In this document: piece by piece, positions 9,754 through 19,243 of the stretch
Position numbering within the stretch: position 1 is the first letter of the stretch
Layout of the letters: every line of letters starts with the position of its first letter
NCBI RefSeq assembly: GCF_019218295.1
Contig: NZ_JAHUZF010000003.1
Location: 448,833 to 512,832, forward strand
Direction of reading: 5' to 3'
From: Maritimibacter sp. DP1N21-5
GTDB taxonomy: Bacteria; Pseudomonadota; Alphaproteobacteria; Rhodobacterales; Rhodobacteraceae
Length of the DNA stretch: 64,000 nt
The notes under the pieces: generated by a model
The model's input: the letters and a program-made list of their open reading frames with translations, nothing else
Databases searched by the model: none
Told to the model about the DNA's origin: nothing
Made by a program: the position numbers and the translations under genes

Positions 9754-11600
9754 TTCTTTTCCGGCTCCGGCTTCTTCTTGAAGCTTGAAATGATGTTGCC
9801 GAAAATATCGGGCTTCGCGCCGTGGCTGCGCATGATCGTATATTGCTGAATGAAGGTCAGCGTGTTGTTGGTGATCCAGTAGAGCACGAGGCCGGAAGCG
9901 AAGCGTCCCAGCATGAACATGAAGACCCAGGGCATCCAGTTCATGATCATCGCCTGCGTGGCATCGGCCGGTGCCGGGTTCAGTTTCTGCTGGAGCCACA
10001 TCGAGATGCCCAGAAGGATCGGCAGGATCCCCAGCGAGAAGAAGTAGAACCAGCTGGTCGGATCGGGCGCCGCATTGGGGAGCAGGCCGAAGAGGTTCAG
10101 GATCGACGACGGATCGGGAGCGGAGAGGTCGCGGATCCAGCCGAGCCAGGGTTGGTGGCGCAGTTCGAGCGTGACGAAAACCACCTTGTAGAGCGAGAAC
10201 CAGATCGGGATCTGCAAGAGCACGGGCAAACAGCCGGAAGCCGGGTTCACCTTCTCCTTCTTGTAAAGCTCCATCATCTCCTGCTGGACCTTCATGCGGT
10301 CGTCGCCGGCTTTCTTGCGGATCTCCTCCATCTGCGGCTGCAGTTCCTTCATCTTCGCCATGGAGACATAGGACCGGTAGGCCAGCGGGAAGAGGATCGC
10401 CTTCATGATGAAGGTGAGCGCGATGATCGCCCAACCCATGTTGCCGATTAGGCCGTGGAGCCAATGGAGCACAGCGAAGATGGGCTTCGTGAGGAAGAAG
10501 AACATGCCCCAGTCGATCGAGTCGAGGAGCCGGTAGACGCCGCCCTCGTTCTGATAGTCGCGGATGACGTCCCATTCCTTGGCACCGGCGAAGAGCCGGG
10601 TGTCGATCGTGGCGGTCGCGCCGGCCGCCACGTCCATCACCGGCAGGCGCACGTCGGTCTGATAGATGTTGGCGCTGGGCAGGTACTTCACGACCGAGGT
10701 GAAGGTCTGGCCGTTTTCGGGAATGATCAGCGTTTCCCAGTAGTGATCGGTGAAGCCGACCCAGCCTTCGCCGTTGGCCTGCACCGTTTCGGCGGGCGCG
10801 CCCTCGCGGCCGTCCTGCTCGAATTCGCGCACGTCCTTGTAGTCGATCTCGGCCAGTTCGGCCTCGGTTTGACGGATGACGCCCTCGTGAAGGATGAAAA
10901 ACCCCTTGAGATCAGAGGGTTCGCCATGGCGCACGATCTGGCTGTAGGGGGCGAGACGGATCGCCGTCTCGGTTCCGTTCTCGACGGACTGGGCGACGGT
11001 GAACATGTAGTCCGCGTCGATCGAAATCGTGCGGCGGAAGGTCAGGCCACCGGGGCTTTGCCAGACGAGGGTGATCGGGGTCGTGGGGGTGAGCGTCTCG
11101 CCCTCTTCGAGGGTCCACTCAGTGTTGGCATTGGGCACTTCGGCGGCGTCGAGATCGCCGGCCGGCGCCCAGCCGTAAAGCGTGTAATAGGCTTCCGGTT
11201 CGCCCGCGGGCTTAAGGAGCGTCACCGTATCGCTGTCGGCGTCGAGCGAGACGTTGTAGTCGTTGAGGTGCAGATCGTCGATCCGGCCGCCAAGCAGCGC
11301 GACCGACCCCGACAGCTTGGGCGTGTCGATGGCGATGCGGGGGCTCGCGGCAAGGGCGGACTGGGTGTCCGCCGGCGTCGCGGCGGGGGCGGTGTCGCCG
11401 GGGGCGTCGGGCGTGCCCGTCGCGGCCGGGGGAACGGCGGCCGAGCCGTCTTCGTTCACGGCGCCGGGGGCCAGGGTTTCGGCAACCTCCTCGGGTTCCA
11501 CCGGGGCCGGGTCGGCTGGCGGGAACAGGACGAGCCACGCCGTGATGACGATGAAGCTCAGCACTGTCGCGATCAGGAGGTTCTTGTTCTGGCTGTCCAT
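9750..11600 (-). CDS. yidC: membrane protein insertase YidC
   Basis: 616-residue YidC. N-terminal membrane anchor at residues 5-25 (NKNLLIATVLSFIVITAWLVLF), an Ala/Pro/Thr-rich linker, the large periplasmic beta domain, then the conserved five-segment insertase core with WGMFFFLTKPIF, the cytoplasmic coiled hairpin (MKELQPQMEEIRKKAGDDR) and a basic C-terminal tail KKKPEPEKK. Inserts Sec-dependent and Sec-independent inner-membrane proteins. Cotranscribed with engB by overlap. Confidence 0.97.
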   Translation of the reverse strand: MDSQNKNLLIATVLSFIVITAWLVLFPPADPAPVEPEEVAETLAPGAVNEDGSAAVPPAATGTPDAPGDTAPAATPADTQSALAASPRIAIDTPKLSGSVALLGGRIDDLHLNDYNVSLDADSDTVTLLKPAGEPEAYYTLYGWAPAGDLDAAEVPNANTEWTLEEGETLTPTTPITLVWQSPGGLTFRRTISIDADYMFTVAQSVENGTETAIRLAPYSQIVRHGEPSDLKGFFILHEGVIRQTEAELAEIDYKDVREFEQDGREGAPAETVQANGEGWVGFTDHYWETLIIPENGQTFTSVVKYLPSANIYQTDVRLPVMDVAAGATATIDTRLFAGAKEWDVIRDYQNEGGVYRLLDSIDWGMFFFLTKPIFAVLHWLHGLIGNMGWAIIALTFIMKAILFPLAYRSYVSMAKMKELQPQMEEIRKKAGDDRMKVQQEMMELYKKEKVNPASGCLPVLLQIPIWFSLYKVVFVTLELRHQPWLGWIRDLSAPDPSSILNLFGLLPNAAPDPTSWFYFFSLGILPILLGISMWLQQKLNPAPADATQAMIMNWMPWVFMFMLGRFASGLVLYWITNNTLTFIQQYTIMRSHGAKPDIFGNIISSFKKKPEPEKK

Positions 11601-11755
11601 AGGGTCCCACCACGTCCTTTTTTGGGTCAGTGGCGTTCAACAGGCCACAAGGCCAAAGGTCAAGCAGATTCACCGGGCCGGCCGGCCCGCGCGCCTTGTT
11701 TCGCTTGGACGGCGGCGGGGCCGTGACCCGCCGTCAAACAGGCCGCGCGGGTCAA

Positions 11756-11787
11756 GACCGTGGTCAGCCAAGGGCTTGACCACGGTC
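11756..11787 (-). terminator. hairpin at the 3' end of the EAL gene
   Basis: Perfect 11-bp inverted repeat, GACCGTGGTCA at 11756-11766 and TGACCACGGTC at 11777-11787, with a 10-base loop. It overlaps the last codons and stop of the leftward EAL gene and could end its transcript before yidC. No T tract follows, so the terminator role is inferred. Confidence 0.55.
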
Positions 11788-13356
11788 GTCGGCACTGCGT
11801 CCGATCCGGGGCGGGCGAGGCACCTTTTCGTGATGTGCAGCGATCCAGTCGAGGGTGGCGGAGAAGGGCATCGGACGGGCAATTGAGTAGCCCTGAACAT
11901 GGTTGCATCCCAATTGAGCGAGCATCGCATGTTCGCCGTGGGTTTCGACGCCTTCGCCCAGACTGTCGAGACCGAGCCGTTCCGCCATGGTGAGGATCGC
12001 AGAGACCATGTTCTGCTGGTCGCGGTCGGTGTCGACATGGGAAATGAAGCTCCGGTCGATCTTGATCCGGGTCACATCGAACCGCCGGATGTTGGAGATC
12101 GAGGCGTGGCCGGTGCCGAAATCGTCAAGGTCGATGCCGCAACCCAGGCGTGACAGCGCCGCGATGTTGCGCGTGGTGGTGTCGTCCTCGGATTGCGCGA
12201 CGACGTTCTCGAGGATTTCGATGACCAGCCGTTCGGGTTTCAGGTCGAAACGGTCGAGTTCCCACCGGATCTTTTCGAACAGTCGGGGATTGCGCAACTC
12301 GTCCGCCGAGACGTTGACCGCGACATTCGGCACGATGAGCCCGCGCCGGTCCCATTCCTTGAGTGCCGTGAGCGACTGAAACAGCATTACCTCGCCCAGC
12401 CGTTCGAAGAGCCCCGCCGATGCGATGGCGGGGAGGAAGGCGGCGGGGGCGATCTGCCCCTTTTCCGGATGTTCCCAGCGCGCCAGCGCCTCGAGCCCCG
12501 AGAGCGCCCCGTCGTTCGTGGAAATCTGTGGCTGGAACCAGGGCACGATTTGACCAGTCTCGAGCGCCGCGACGACCTCGCGCGTCATGTTGTCGGGCAC
12601 CGAGACACGGGGCCGCATCCCGCGGGAGAAGGCGCGCACCGATCCCGGCCCTGCCTCCTGCGCCTCGGCGAGTGCGCTTTCGGCTGCGTCGAGACAGCTC
12701 TCGCCGGTCTGGTCGGGCAGCCGCGACGGCAGGGCAAAGCCGATGCAGGCCGACAGGAGCACGCGCGTGCCATCGAGCGAAATCGGCTGTTCCAGCCGGT
12801 CCTGCAGCCGGCCGGCAAGCTGGATCATGGCTTCGAGGTCGGTGCGCGGCGTCTTGGCCAGGGCGAGACCGAAACGCCCAGGAGCCAGGGCCGCGAGGAG
12901 GTCGCCCTCCCGCAGGGCAAAGGCGATACGGTCGGCGCAGGTCCGGAGCACAAGTTCAAGCCCCGCATCACCGAATTGCGACAGGATCGAAGGGACATTG
13001 TCGATGTCGACGACGAGGCAGACGGATGGGTCACCCCTGTCGTTTGCGCCTTCCGTCATGCCCCGTGACAGCCGGTCGACCAGATCGGATCGCCCTGGCA
13101 GCCCGGTGAGCGCGTCGCGACCGCCACCCTTTGACCAGGGCCATTCGAATGTCCCGGTGAGGGCCAGAAGCGTGGGCATGGTAACAGCGATCACGAAAAG
13201 GAACCCTTCGCCCCCGAACCAGAAGGCGCCGAGCATGATGGCGGGCAGGAAGGCGAGCATCTGCGGACCGAACGCCAGACGCCGCAGTTTCCGAAAGAAG
13301 TCTTCGCGGCGTCGTGCCGGGGAAATCGTCATGTGCGCACCGTCCGAGGTCGTCAA
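11764..13356 (-). CDS. membrane GGDEF/EAL protein, probable cyclic-di-GMP phosphodiesterase
   Basis: 530 residues. Two hydrophobic segments at about residues 30-68, a degenerate GGDEF domain (the signature position reads APGRF, so no cyclase activity is expected), then an EAL domain with its metal and catalytic residues present: EALARW, NVSADEL, EILENV, DLDDFGTG, KIDRSFI and EGVETHGEH. Family knowledge predicts hydrolysis of cyclic-di-GMP to pGpG. The start is the upstream ATG; an ATG at residue 9 is an alternative. Stands alone between ttcA and yidC. Confidence 0.88.
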   Translation of the reverse strand: MTTSDGAHMTISPARRREDFFRKLRRLAFGPQMLAFLPAIMLGAFWFGGEGFLFVIAVTMPTLLALTGTFEWPWSKGGGRDALTGLPGRSDLVDRLSRGMTEGANDRGDPSVCLVVDIDNVPSILSQFGDAGLELVLRTCADRIAFALREGDLLAALAPGRFGLALAKTPRTDLEAMIQLAGRLQDRLEQPISLDGTRVLLSACIGFALPSRLPDQTGESCLDAAESALAEAQEAGPGSVRAFSRGMRPRVSVPDNMTREVVAALETGQIVPWFQPQISTNDGALSGLEALARWEHPEKGQIAPAAFLPAIASAGLFERLGEVMLFQSLTALKEWDRRGLIVPNVAVNVSADELRNPRLFEKIRWELDRFDLKPERLVIEILENVVAQSEDDTTTRNIAALSRLGCGIDLDDFGTGHASISNIRRFDVTRIKIDRSFISHVDTDRDQQNMVSAILTMAERLGLDSLGEGVETHGEHAMLAQLGCNHVQGYSIARPMPFSATLDWIAAHHEKVPRPPRIGRSADDRGQALG

Positions 13357-13420
13357 GCTGAGGGAGCAGTCCCGAGTCGCGACGACCTTAGGGGTGTCGA
13401 GTCAATCGGCGGTTAACGCA

Positions 13421-14269
13421 CTAGGCCTGATCCGGGTCGTCCGGCTTGCCAAGGCTGAGACCGGCGAAATCCCAGAGCTTCGGGTCGAGCAGATGCGATG
13501 GCCGCGCGTTCATCAGCGCGCGGAACATAACCTGCCGGCGACCGGGAGAGTTCTTCTCCCAGCCATCGAGGATCTGTTTGACCTGCTGACGTTGCAGCCC
13601 GTCCTGCGAACCGCAGAGATCGCAGGGGATGATCGGGTAATTCATCGCCTTCGCGAACTTCTCGCAATCCTCTTCGGCCACATGGGCCAGGGGCCGATAG
13701 ACGAAGAGATCGCCCTCTTCGTTGACGAGTTTCGGCGGCATCGTGGCGAGCCGACCGCCGTGGAACAGGTTCATGAAGAACGTCTCGAGGATGTCATCAC
13801 GGTGATGGCCGAGCACCACGGCGGTGCAGCCTTCTTCCCGCGCGATGCGGTAGAGGTTGCCACGCCTGAGCCGCGAGCAGAGCGCGCAGAAGGTGCGGCC
13901 GGCGGGCACCTTGTCCATCACGATGGAGTAGGTGTCTTCGTATTCGATCCGGTGCGGCACGCCGCGTTCTTCAAGAAACGTCGGCAGCACGGTCGCGGGA
14001 AACCCCGGCTGGCCCTGATCGAGGTTGCAGGCGAGGATCTCGACGGGCAGGAGCCCGCGCCACTGAAGCTCGTAGAGGGCTGCGAGCAGAGTGTAGCTGT
14101 CCTTCCCCCCCGACAGGCACACCAGCCATTTCGCGCCGCGTTCGATCATGCCGTATTGTTCGACCGCCTCGCGGACGTTGCGCAGGATCCGCTTGCGCAG
14201 CTTCTTGAACTCGGTGGTCGAGGGCGCGCCGTGGAAGAGCGGATGGATATCGTCGTGATCGTCGAGCAT
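13421..14269 (-). CDS. ttcA: tRNA 2-thiocytidine(32) synthetase
   Basis: 282-residue ATP-dependent sulfurtransferase that makes 2-thiocytidine at position 32 of some tRNAs. PP-loop SGGKDS, the iron-sulfur cluster cysteine pair CALC, and a further CDLCGSQ pair are in the expected order; [17 protein letters not shown] is also family-typical. Full length. Separate from its neighbours by short gaps on both sides. Confidence 0.95.
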   Translation of the reverse strand: MLDDHDDIHPLFHGAPSTTEFKKLRKRILRNVREAVEQYGMIERGAKWLVCLSGGKDSYTLLAALYELQWRGLLPVEILACNLDQGQPGFPATVLPTFLEERGVPHRIEYEDTYSIVMDKVPAGRTFCALCSRLRRGNLYRIAREEGCTAVVLGHHRDDILETFFMNLFHGGRLATMPPKLVNEEGDLFVYRPLAHVAEEDCEKFAKAMNYPIIPCDLCGSQDGLQRQQVKQILDGWEKNSPGRRQVMFRALMNARPSHLLDPKLWDFAGLSLGKPDDPDQA

Positions 14270-14319
14270 GGCCGCGAAATACGCCGCGAGGGGCCGCGTG
14301 GCAAGCGAGACTGCGCGCG

Positions 14320-14946
14320 TCAGGCGTCCATCAGCACGGTTTCGTCGAAGGCAAGTTCCGGGAAGACCGACAAGAGGGTGGCGTTGCCCGCACCGAGCCT
14401 TTCGCCAAGGCCGGGGGCATCCACCCAGGCGCCTTCGGCCAGAATGACCTGGGGTGCCTCGAAGCCCAGCACGACATAGATCACGGCGTCGCTGTTCAGC
14501 GCGTCGATTCCGGTGTCTCCCACGAGCCAGCCGACCGGCACCATAGGAGCAGTGGCGTCATCGGGATGCGTTGTGACGCGCAGGCGTGGTGCCACGACCA
14601 TCGGACGGGTCGGAACGCCGGGACCCAGGGCGCCGCGCTCCACGCGGACCGGACGCAAGGCAGGGGACAACTGGTCGCCCGCGACTTGCCGTTGACCGAC
14701 CCAGAGGACCGGCTGAAACCCGTTCTCCCGCGTCAGGACGAAATCGCCGGGTGTGAGATCCTCGACCGCACGGGGGCCTTCGACGGAGGTGATCCTGAGG
14801 CCGGGGGTAAGACCGGGAAAGCGCGTTCCGTCGGCCTCGCGTTCGAACTGCGCGGCCCGGTCGTCGGGCGCGCGGGTGGGGCCGGACGGCGCGATCGGTT
14901 CGAGACCTTCGGCGTCGCCGCGTGGCGTGGTGGTCATGTCGTTCAT
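14320..14946 (-). CDS. Hint-domain protein (Hint_2 type)
   Basis: 208 residues. The segment [38 protein letters not shown] matches the start of the Hint (hedgehog/intein) fold found in many Rhodobacteraceae extracellular or uncharacterised proteins, but the nucleophile position (Cys/Ser at the Hint N terminus) is not obvious, so self-splicing is not claimed. ATG at 14946 is preferred over an upstream TTG at 14985. Function unknown. Confidence 0.7.
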   Translation of the reverse strand: MNDMTTTPRGDAEGLEPIAPSGPTRAPDDRAAQFEREADGTRFPGLTPGLRITSVEGPRAVEDLTPGDFVLTRENGFQPVLWVGQRQVAGDQLSPALRPVRVERGALGPGVPTRPMVVAPRLRVTTHPDDATAPMVPVGWLVGDTGIDALNSDAVIYVVLGFEAPQVILAEGAWVDAPGLGERLGAGNATLLSVFPELAFDETVLMDA

Positions 14947-15093
14947 GTCGCTGCCCTGTTCCTTGGTGGGGCGGCTCTTGCGCAACGCCCGCAGTTTTGA
15001 TCGTCCTCTAGAACGGTCAGGCGCCCCTGTGCAAAAAATGGTGCGAGAAACACAGATTTGGAGTGACTGACGCCCGGTGGCCGGCCGTCACAT

Positions 15094-15930
15094 TCACGCT
15101 GCGTGAGCGGGAAGCGATCTTGCGGAGAGGATGTCGCGAATTGCCTCGACCATGTTCCGGCTCACGGGGAGGTTCTGCCCGTCGACCAGGGTGAGCCTCG
15201 GGTTGCCGGATTCGAAGCGAAGCGCGGCGAATTGATCCTTGGCGACCCAATGGGACCGGTGGATGCGCAGCCCAGTCTCGGGCGGCACGAGGTCCGCGGC
15301 CTCGGCCAGGGTCATGCGCAGAAGTTCTTCCCCATTGTCGGTGAGCACGCGCACATATTGGTTCTCGGCGGTCAGGCGCAGCACGCGGCCGCGGGTGTCG
15401 AAGCTGAGGTGCGGCTGCAAGCGGCAGTCTCCGACCGGGCGGAAATACCAGAGTTGTGCAGGGGTCACGTCGATGCCCGCCTTGGGCAGGGCCACGACCC
15501 AGAACAGGAGCAGGCCAACGATCACCGAGATCGCGGTGATCATCAGGACGGTCGCGAAGTGAAAGGCCATGGTCCAGGAATAAAGCGCGGCACCGTCGAG
15601 CAGCGCAAAGTTCGCGGCAACGAGGACCGACAGACCCAGATAGCTCGCGATCTGGACCCAGAGGATCGGCCAGCCGGCTGCGAAGGCCTTGCGAAAGAGC
15701 ATTGGAAGGACGGCATAGCTGAAGCCCAGAAAGAGGGTGATATGTCCAAAATTGACGGCCAGCCGAAGCCAGATGGGATGAGCTTCCAGTAGCCCGCCAG
15801 GAGTCGTGAAGGCGACGAAGGCGCCCGAAAACAGGGCGAATCCTATGCAGGGAAGCGACAGGATATAGCCGCGCAACAGGTCTTGCACGTCACGTCCCTT
15901 GGACCTGATCTGCCGTGTGCCTGCGATCAT
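15094..15930 (-). CDS. membrane-bound LytTR transcriptional regulator
   Basis: 278 residues: four predicted membrane segments in the first ~150 residues (for example YILSLPCIGFALFSGAFVAF and LMITAISVIVGLLLFWVVAL), then a LytTR DNA-binding domain of about 95 residues including VLRLTAENQYVRVLTDNGEELLRMTL and RIHRSHWVAKDQF. This 4TM-LytTR layout is common in Rhodobacteraceae; ligand and target are unknown. The ATG at 15930 is favoured; the frame is open for 38 more codons upstream. Confidence 0.82.
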   Translation of the reverse strand: MIAGTRQIRSKGRDVQDLLRGYILSLPCIGFALFSGAFVAFTTPGGLLEAHPIWLRLAVNFGHITLFLGFSYAVLPMLFRKAFAAGWPILWVQIASYLGLSVLVAANFALLDGAALYSWTMAFHFATVLMITAISVIVGLLLFWVVALPKAGIDVTPAQLWYFRPVGDCRLQPHLSFDTRGRVLRLTAENQYVRVLTDNGEELLRMTLAEAADLVPPETGLRIHRSHWVAKDQFAALRFESGNPRLTLVDGQNLPVSRNMVEAIRDILSARSLPAHAA

Positions 15931-16066
15931 GGATAAATCGTCGCGCCCCCTTGGCCGTCGTCTCGCGCCGTCCGTCGACCAGATTAAGGGGCGGTGTGGG
16001 CGGCTGTCCATGTGCAATGCGCAATAAAATTGCGTGGAGTGCACCTTCGTCGGGTCTGAGGAGCCG

Positions 16067-16909
16067 TCAGCCGGGATCAGATTGTTTTGTCTTCGCCAGA
16101 GGGGGGCGCGCCAGACGGCGGCCCGCGTCGAAAAACCGCCGGGCGATGGCTTCCGACTGAAGCGGTGTCCCGGCGGCGAGCCTTTGGCAGAAGGACCGCA
16201 TCCTGTCGTCGAAGAAGGTTTGTCTGGTCTCGTTCTGGCGCGGCGGCATCTGAACGGTCTCTGCGGTCGCCGGGGTGCCGAGCGCGGAGAGAAGTCGCGC
16301 GGCGCCTTCGGGGATCGTGATCTCGGACAGGTCGACGCGGTGGATGTGGACGCGGGGCATGTCGGCGGTCAGGAGCGCGTAATACTCGGCCCGTGCGAAA
16401 ACCTCGTGCACATACCAAAGTGCGTTGCCTGCGACCCCATGCTCGGCGAAGGGGGCGTTCCTGATGATGGTGTTGGGATAGCGGGGGTCGAGTGCGAAGA
16501 GCCAAGTGTAGCCGAAGTTCGCGAATTCGAAGCGGTTCACATAACTCCACTGGATCTTGAAGGCATCGCGCGTGAGGATGATCAAGTGAACATCGCCTGC
16601 CTCGGTCAGGGGGGCTATGTTCTCCACAAGCCCGGCCTTGAACAGGAAATGCGAAATCTCGGCGTAGCGGTCGGTGCCGGAGGCGAGGAGCCGGTCCCAT
16701 TTCTGCCGCCAGAAGGCCTGCACATGCGGGTGATTTCCGACCGAGTTGAAGAAGGTGAAATGGCTCGCGTCGGGCGTTTCGATCCCGAGCGAGGTGTAGC
16801 CCAGCCTTTCGTGATGCACCAATCCGGGCCAGTTGCGGCGCAGGAGCTCGGTCAGGAAGACGGTTCCGGAGCGACCTGTGGTCAGGGGAAAGACGAAGGT
16901 TCGGGGCAT
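16067..16909 (-). CDS. sulfotransferase-like protein
   Basis: 280 residues. The N terminus FVFPLTTGRSGTVFLTELL is a sulfotransferase-type P-loop that would hold the 5'-phosphate of PAPS, and LIILTRDAFKIQWSYVNRFEF matches the 3'-phosphate-binding region. Acceptor unknown. Lies 11 bp upstream of yidD on the same strand; there is no other sulfation gene nearby. Confidence 0.72.
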   Translation of the reverse strand: MPRTFVFPLTTGRSGTVFLTELLRRNWPGLVHHERLGYTSLGIETPDASHFTFFNSVGNHPHVQAFWRQKWDRLLASGTDRYAEISHFLFKAGLVENIAPLTEAGDVHLIILTRDAFKIQWSYVNRFEFANFGYTWLFALDPRYPNTIIRNAPFAEHGVAGNALWYVHEVFARAEYYALLTADMPRVHIHRVDLSEITIPEGAARLLSALGTPATAETVQMPPRQNETRQTFFDDRMRSFCQRLAAGTPLQSEAIARRFFDAGRRLARPPLAKTKQSDPG

Positions 16910-16920
16910 CGTGCCTCCGG

Positions 16921-17166
16921 TTACTGCTTTTTCCCCTGATTACCCGGCTCGGGCACCGGGTCAAAGCCGGAACTGCCCAGGGGGTGACAGCGCCCGATGC
17001 GGCGGGCCGCGAGCCAGGTGCCCTTGAACGCGCCGTGTTTCTCGAGCGCCTCGAGCGCATAAGCCGAACAGGTCGGCTGAAACCGGCAGCTGTGCCCGAC
17101 CCAAGGCGACAGGACGAGCCTGTAGGCGCGGACCGGCAGAGCAACGATATGGGCGAGCGGCGTCAT
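16921..17166 (-). CDS. yidD: membrane protein insertion efficiency factor YidD
   Basis: 81 residues with the family's conserved core [26 protein letters not shown], two key cysteines, and RIGRCHPL. YidD is a peripheral membrane protein aiding YidC-dependent insertion. The start at 17166 (MTPLAH) matches normal length; the frame extends upstream to 17283 but overlaps the opposite-strand gene. Found with rpmH, rnpA and yidC, as usual. Confidence 0.93.
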   Translation of the reverse strand: MTPLAHIVALPVRAYRLVLSPWVGHSCRFQPTCSAYALEALEKHGAFKGTWLAARRIGRCHPLGSSGFDPVPEPGNQGKKQ

Positions 17167-17265
17167 GGCATGGATATAGGGGGTCCGGGTCAGCCGGGCC
17201 AGTCCAAAGGCTTGACGGATTGTCGCGGCAGTCGCAGGCTGACCTTGGTCGACATGGAGCGCGCG

Positions 17266-17730
17266 ATGCTGACCCTGACCCATCTACTGCACCTGATCGT
17301 CGGGGTGACCTGGGCGGGTGGCAACCTGTTTTTCGCCCTTTGCCTCATGCCCGCGATGGCGCGCCGCCCTGCTGACGAAGCGCACGCGCTCTTCGAGGGG
17401 ATCGGGCGCGCTGCGGGGCTCGTGATGGGGGTTTCGGGCGCCTTGGTGCTGATCACCGGGCCGATCCGGGCGGTGGTCGGTGGTGGGATCGGGGCAGTTT
17501 CCGACGTGTTCACTCCCTATGGGCTGATGGTGCTCGCATCCTTCGTCATCGCGGTCGCCGTGGCGGGCATCGACGGGGCGAGCCGGGGCCGATTGCGCCG
17601 GGCGTTCGACAACCCGGCAACCTATCCGGCGGTCGCGGGCGCGGTGGCTAGACGCAACGCCTGGGTCACGAGTATCGGGATGCTCGCGGTCATCCTGATC
17701 ATGGGGGCGATGGGGCTCGGGCTTTACTAG
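17266..17730 (+). CDS. four-helix integral membrane protein
   Basis: 154 residues, about four membrane segments: residues 1-27 ([24 protein letters not shown]), 48-64, 78-98 and 130-150. The WAGG motif and layout resemble CopD/DUF2269-type small membrane proteins; no function is assigned. ATG at 17266 is preferred because GGAGC lies 6 bases before it; 17254 is an alternative. Placed on the opposite strand inside the rpmH-rnpA-yidD group and converging with rnpA. Confidence 0.7.
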   Translation: MLTLTHLLHLIVGVTWAGGNLFFALCLMPAMARRPADEAHALFEGIGRAAGLVMGVSGALVLITGPIRAVVGGGIGAVSDVFTPYGLMVLASFVIAVAVAGIDGASRGRLRRAFDNPATYPAVAGAVARRNAWVTSIGMLAVILIMGAMGLGLY

Positions 17731-17735
17731 CCGGG

Positions 17736-18152
17736 TCAGGACCCCGGTTTCGGATTGTGGACCCGGTCCATCGCGCGGTTCAGGTCGTCGAGCATGTCGG
17801 CATAGGGACGCGAGACCGTCGCATCGGGTCGTGCCACCAGCACGTAATCCCATCCGTCCCGTCCCTTGAGCGAAATCACCGCGCGGGCCAGTTCGCGCAT
17901 CCGGCGTTTGGCCCGGTTGCGCATCACGGCGTTGCCGGTCTTCTTCGAGGCGGTGAAGCCCACGCGCACAGTCGTTGTGCCGTCGCGCCGGTCGCGGCCC
18001 TGCAAGAGGAAGCTGTCGGTCCCGGCCTTTGCCGCGCGCGCGCAGGCGAGGAAATCGGCGCGTTTGCGCAGGACCTGCAAAGACGAAACCGCCGGAGGTT
18101 TTCCCGCAGGTTCGGCTGGCGAGCCGTTCGCGGGGTCCTCCGGCGGTGTCAA
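17736..18152 (-). CDS. rnpA: ribonuclease P protein component
   Basis: 138-residue protein subunit of RNase P, which trims tRNA 5' ends. The RNR motif region VGFTASKKTGNAVMRNRAKRRMRELAR is diagnostic. No ATG is available close to the domain; I choose TTG at 18152, which gives an N terminus beginning TPPED as in related Rhodobacteraceae proteins, and lies 26 bp after the rpmH stop. The open frame continues to 18437 but that part covers rpmH. Confidence 0.92.
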   Translation of the reverse strand: MTPPEDPANGSPAEPAGKPPAVSSLQVLRKRADFLACARAAKAGTDSFLLQGRDRRDGTTTVRVGFTASKKTGNAVMRNRAKRRMRELARAVISLKGRDGWDYVLVARPDATVSRPYADMLDDLNRAMDRVHNPKPGS

Positions 18153-18178
18153 ATCCGTCGACAAAAGTCGCAAAGCGC

Positions 18179-18313
18179 CTACGCGCTCAGTTCCTTCCGG
18201 CCACGCGCGCGACGCGCGTTGATGATCTTGCGGCCAGCTTTGGTCGCCATGCGCGCACGGAAGCCGTGGCGGCGCTTGCGAACCAGGTTCGAAGGTTGGT
18301 AGGTGCGTTTCAT
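18179..18313 (-). CDS. rpmH: 50S ribosomal protein L34
   Basis: 44-residue L34, read directly: starts [18 protein letters not shown] and ends GRKELSA, full length for the family. It is followed on the same strand by rnpA, the near-universal arrangement. The promoter must lie to the right, between 18314 and the rightward TVP38 gene. Confidence 0.97.
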   Translation of the reverse strand: MKRTYQPSNLVRKRRHGFRARMATKAGRKIINARRARGRKELSA

Positions 18314-18532
18314 CGCCCGTCTCCGTCCGTGTTTCAGTTCCGCCCGAGAGCGGGGTGGTTACAAACCCCATGATCCCACTGGAATCGGGGAAATCCGTTG
18401 AAGCCCGGTCTATAGGGTCGGTTTTGCGGCAAGTCAAACGTGCAGTTCACCTTTTCGCGGGAAATTGCGGAGGGTGGCTGGTCGGCGCCCCGGTGGATTG
18501 GCACAGTGGCGCAAATCTTCCAAGGAGAGACG

Positions 18533-19243
18533 ATGTCCGAGCGGTTGAAACGATCCTTGCCCCTTATCCTGATCGTCCTCGCGGCGGCGGTCGGCTTCGT
18601 CCTGCTGCGCGACCGGCTGACCTTCGAGGCGCTCGCCGAGAATCGCGAAGCGCTCATCGCCTATCGCGATGCCCACTATCTGCCGGCCGTTCTGGTCTTT
18701 GTCGCGACCTATACCGGGATCGTAGGCCTGTCGCTGCCCGGCGCGACCATTGCGACCTTGACGGGCGGGTTCCTGTTCGGGCTGTTTCCCGGCGTCGTCT
18801 ACAACGTGCTGGCGGCGAGCATGGGTGCGACGATCATCTTCAGCGCCGCCAAGGCGGGGGCGGGGGAACGGCTCGCCGCGCGGATGGACGTGGGGGCGGG
18901 GCGCATGGCGCGGCTCAAGCGCGGGCTCGACCGCAACCAGTGGTCGGTCCTCTTCCTCATGCGGCTCGCGCCTGTGGTGCCTTTCTTCGTGGCCAATGTG
19001 CTGCCGGCCTTCATGGGGGTGCCGTTGTGGCGGTTCGTCGTCACGACGGTGATCGGGATCATTCCGGGCGCTCTGGTCTATACATCGGTCGGCTCGGGAC
19101 TTGGCACCGTTTTCGAGACCGAGGGCACACCGGACCTGTCCGTCATCTTCGATCCCGCGATCCTCGGACCCATCGTGGGTCTTTGCGCTCTCGCTGCTTT
19201 GCCCATGCTGATCCGCGTCTTTCGAAAGGAGCCAGCGCTATGA
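18533..19243 (+). CDS. TVP38/TMEM64 (DedA-like) membrane protein
   Basis: 236 residues with an SNARE-associated/VTT domain: membrane segments at residues 8-24, 50-85 and near the C terminus, and the family loop LPGATIATLTGGFLFGLFPG, plus LMRLAPVVPFFVANVLPAF. AAGGAGAG ends 5 bases before the ATG. Coupled to the downstream flavin reductase by ATGA overlap, a common pairing. Exact role unknown; family members affect lipid scrambling or transport. Confidence 0.85.
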   Translation: MSERLKRSLPLILIVLAAAVGFVLLRDRLTFEALAENREALIAYRDAHYLPAVLVFVATYTGIVGLSLPGATIATLTGGFLFGLFPGVVYNVLAASMGATIIFSAAKAGAGERLAARMDVGAGRMARLKRGLDRNQWSVLFLMRLAPVVPFFVANVLPAFMGVPLWRFVVTTVIGIIPGALVYTSVGSGLGTVFETEGTPDLSVIFDPAILGPIVGLCALAALPMLIRVFRKEPAL

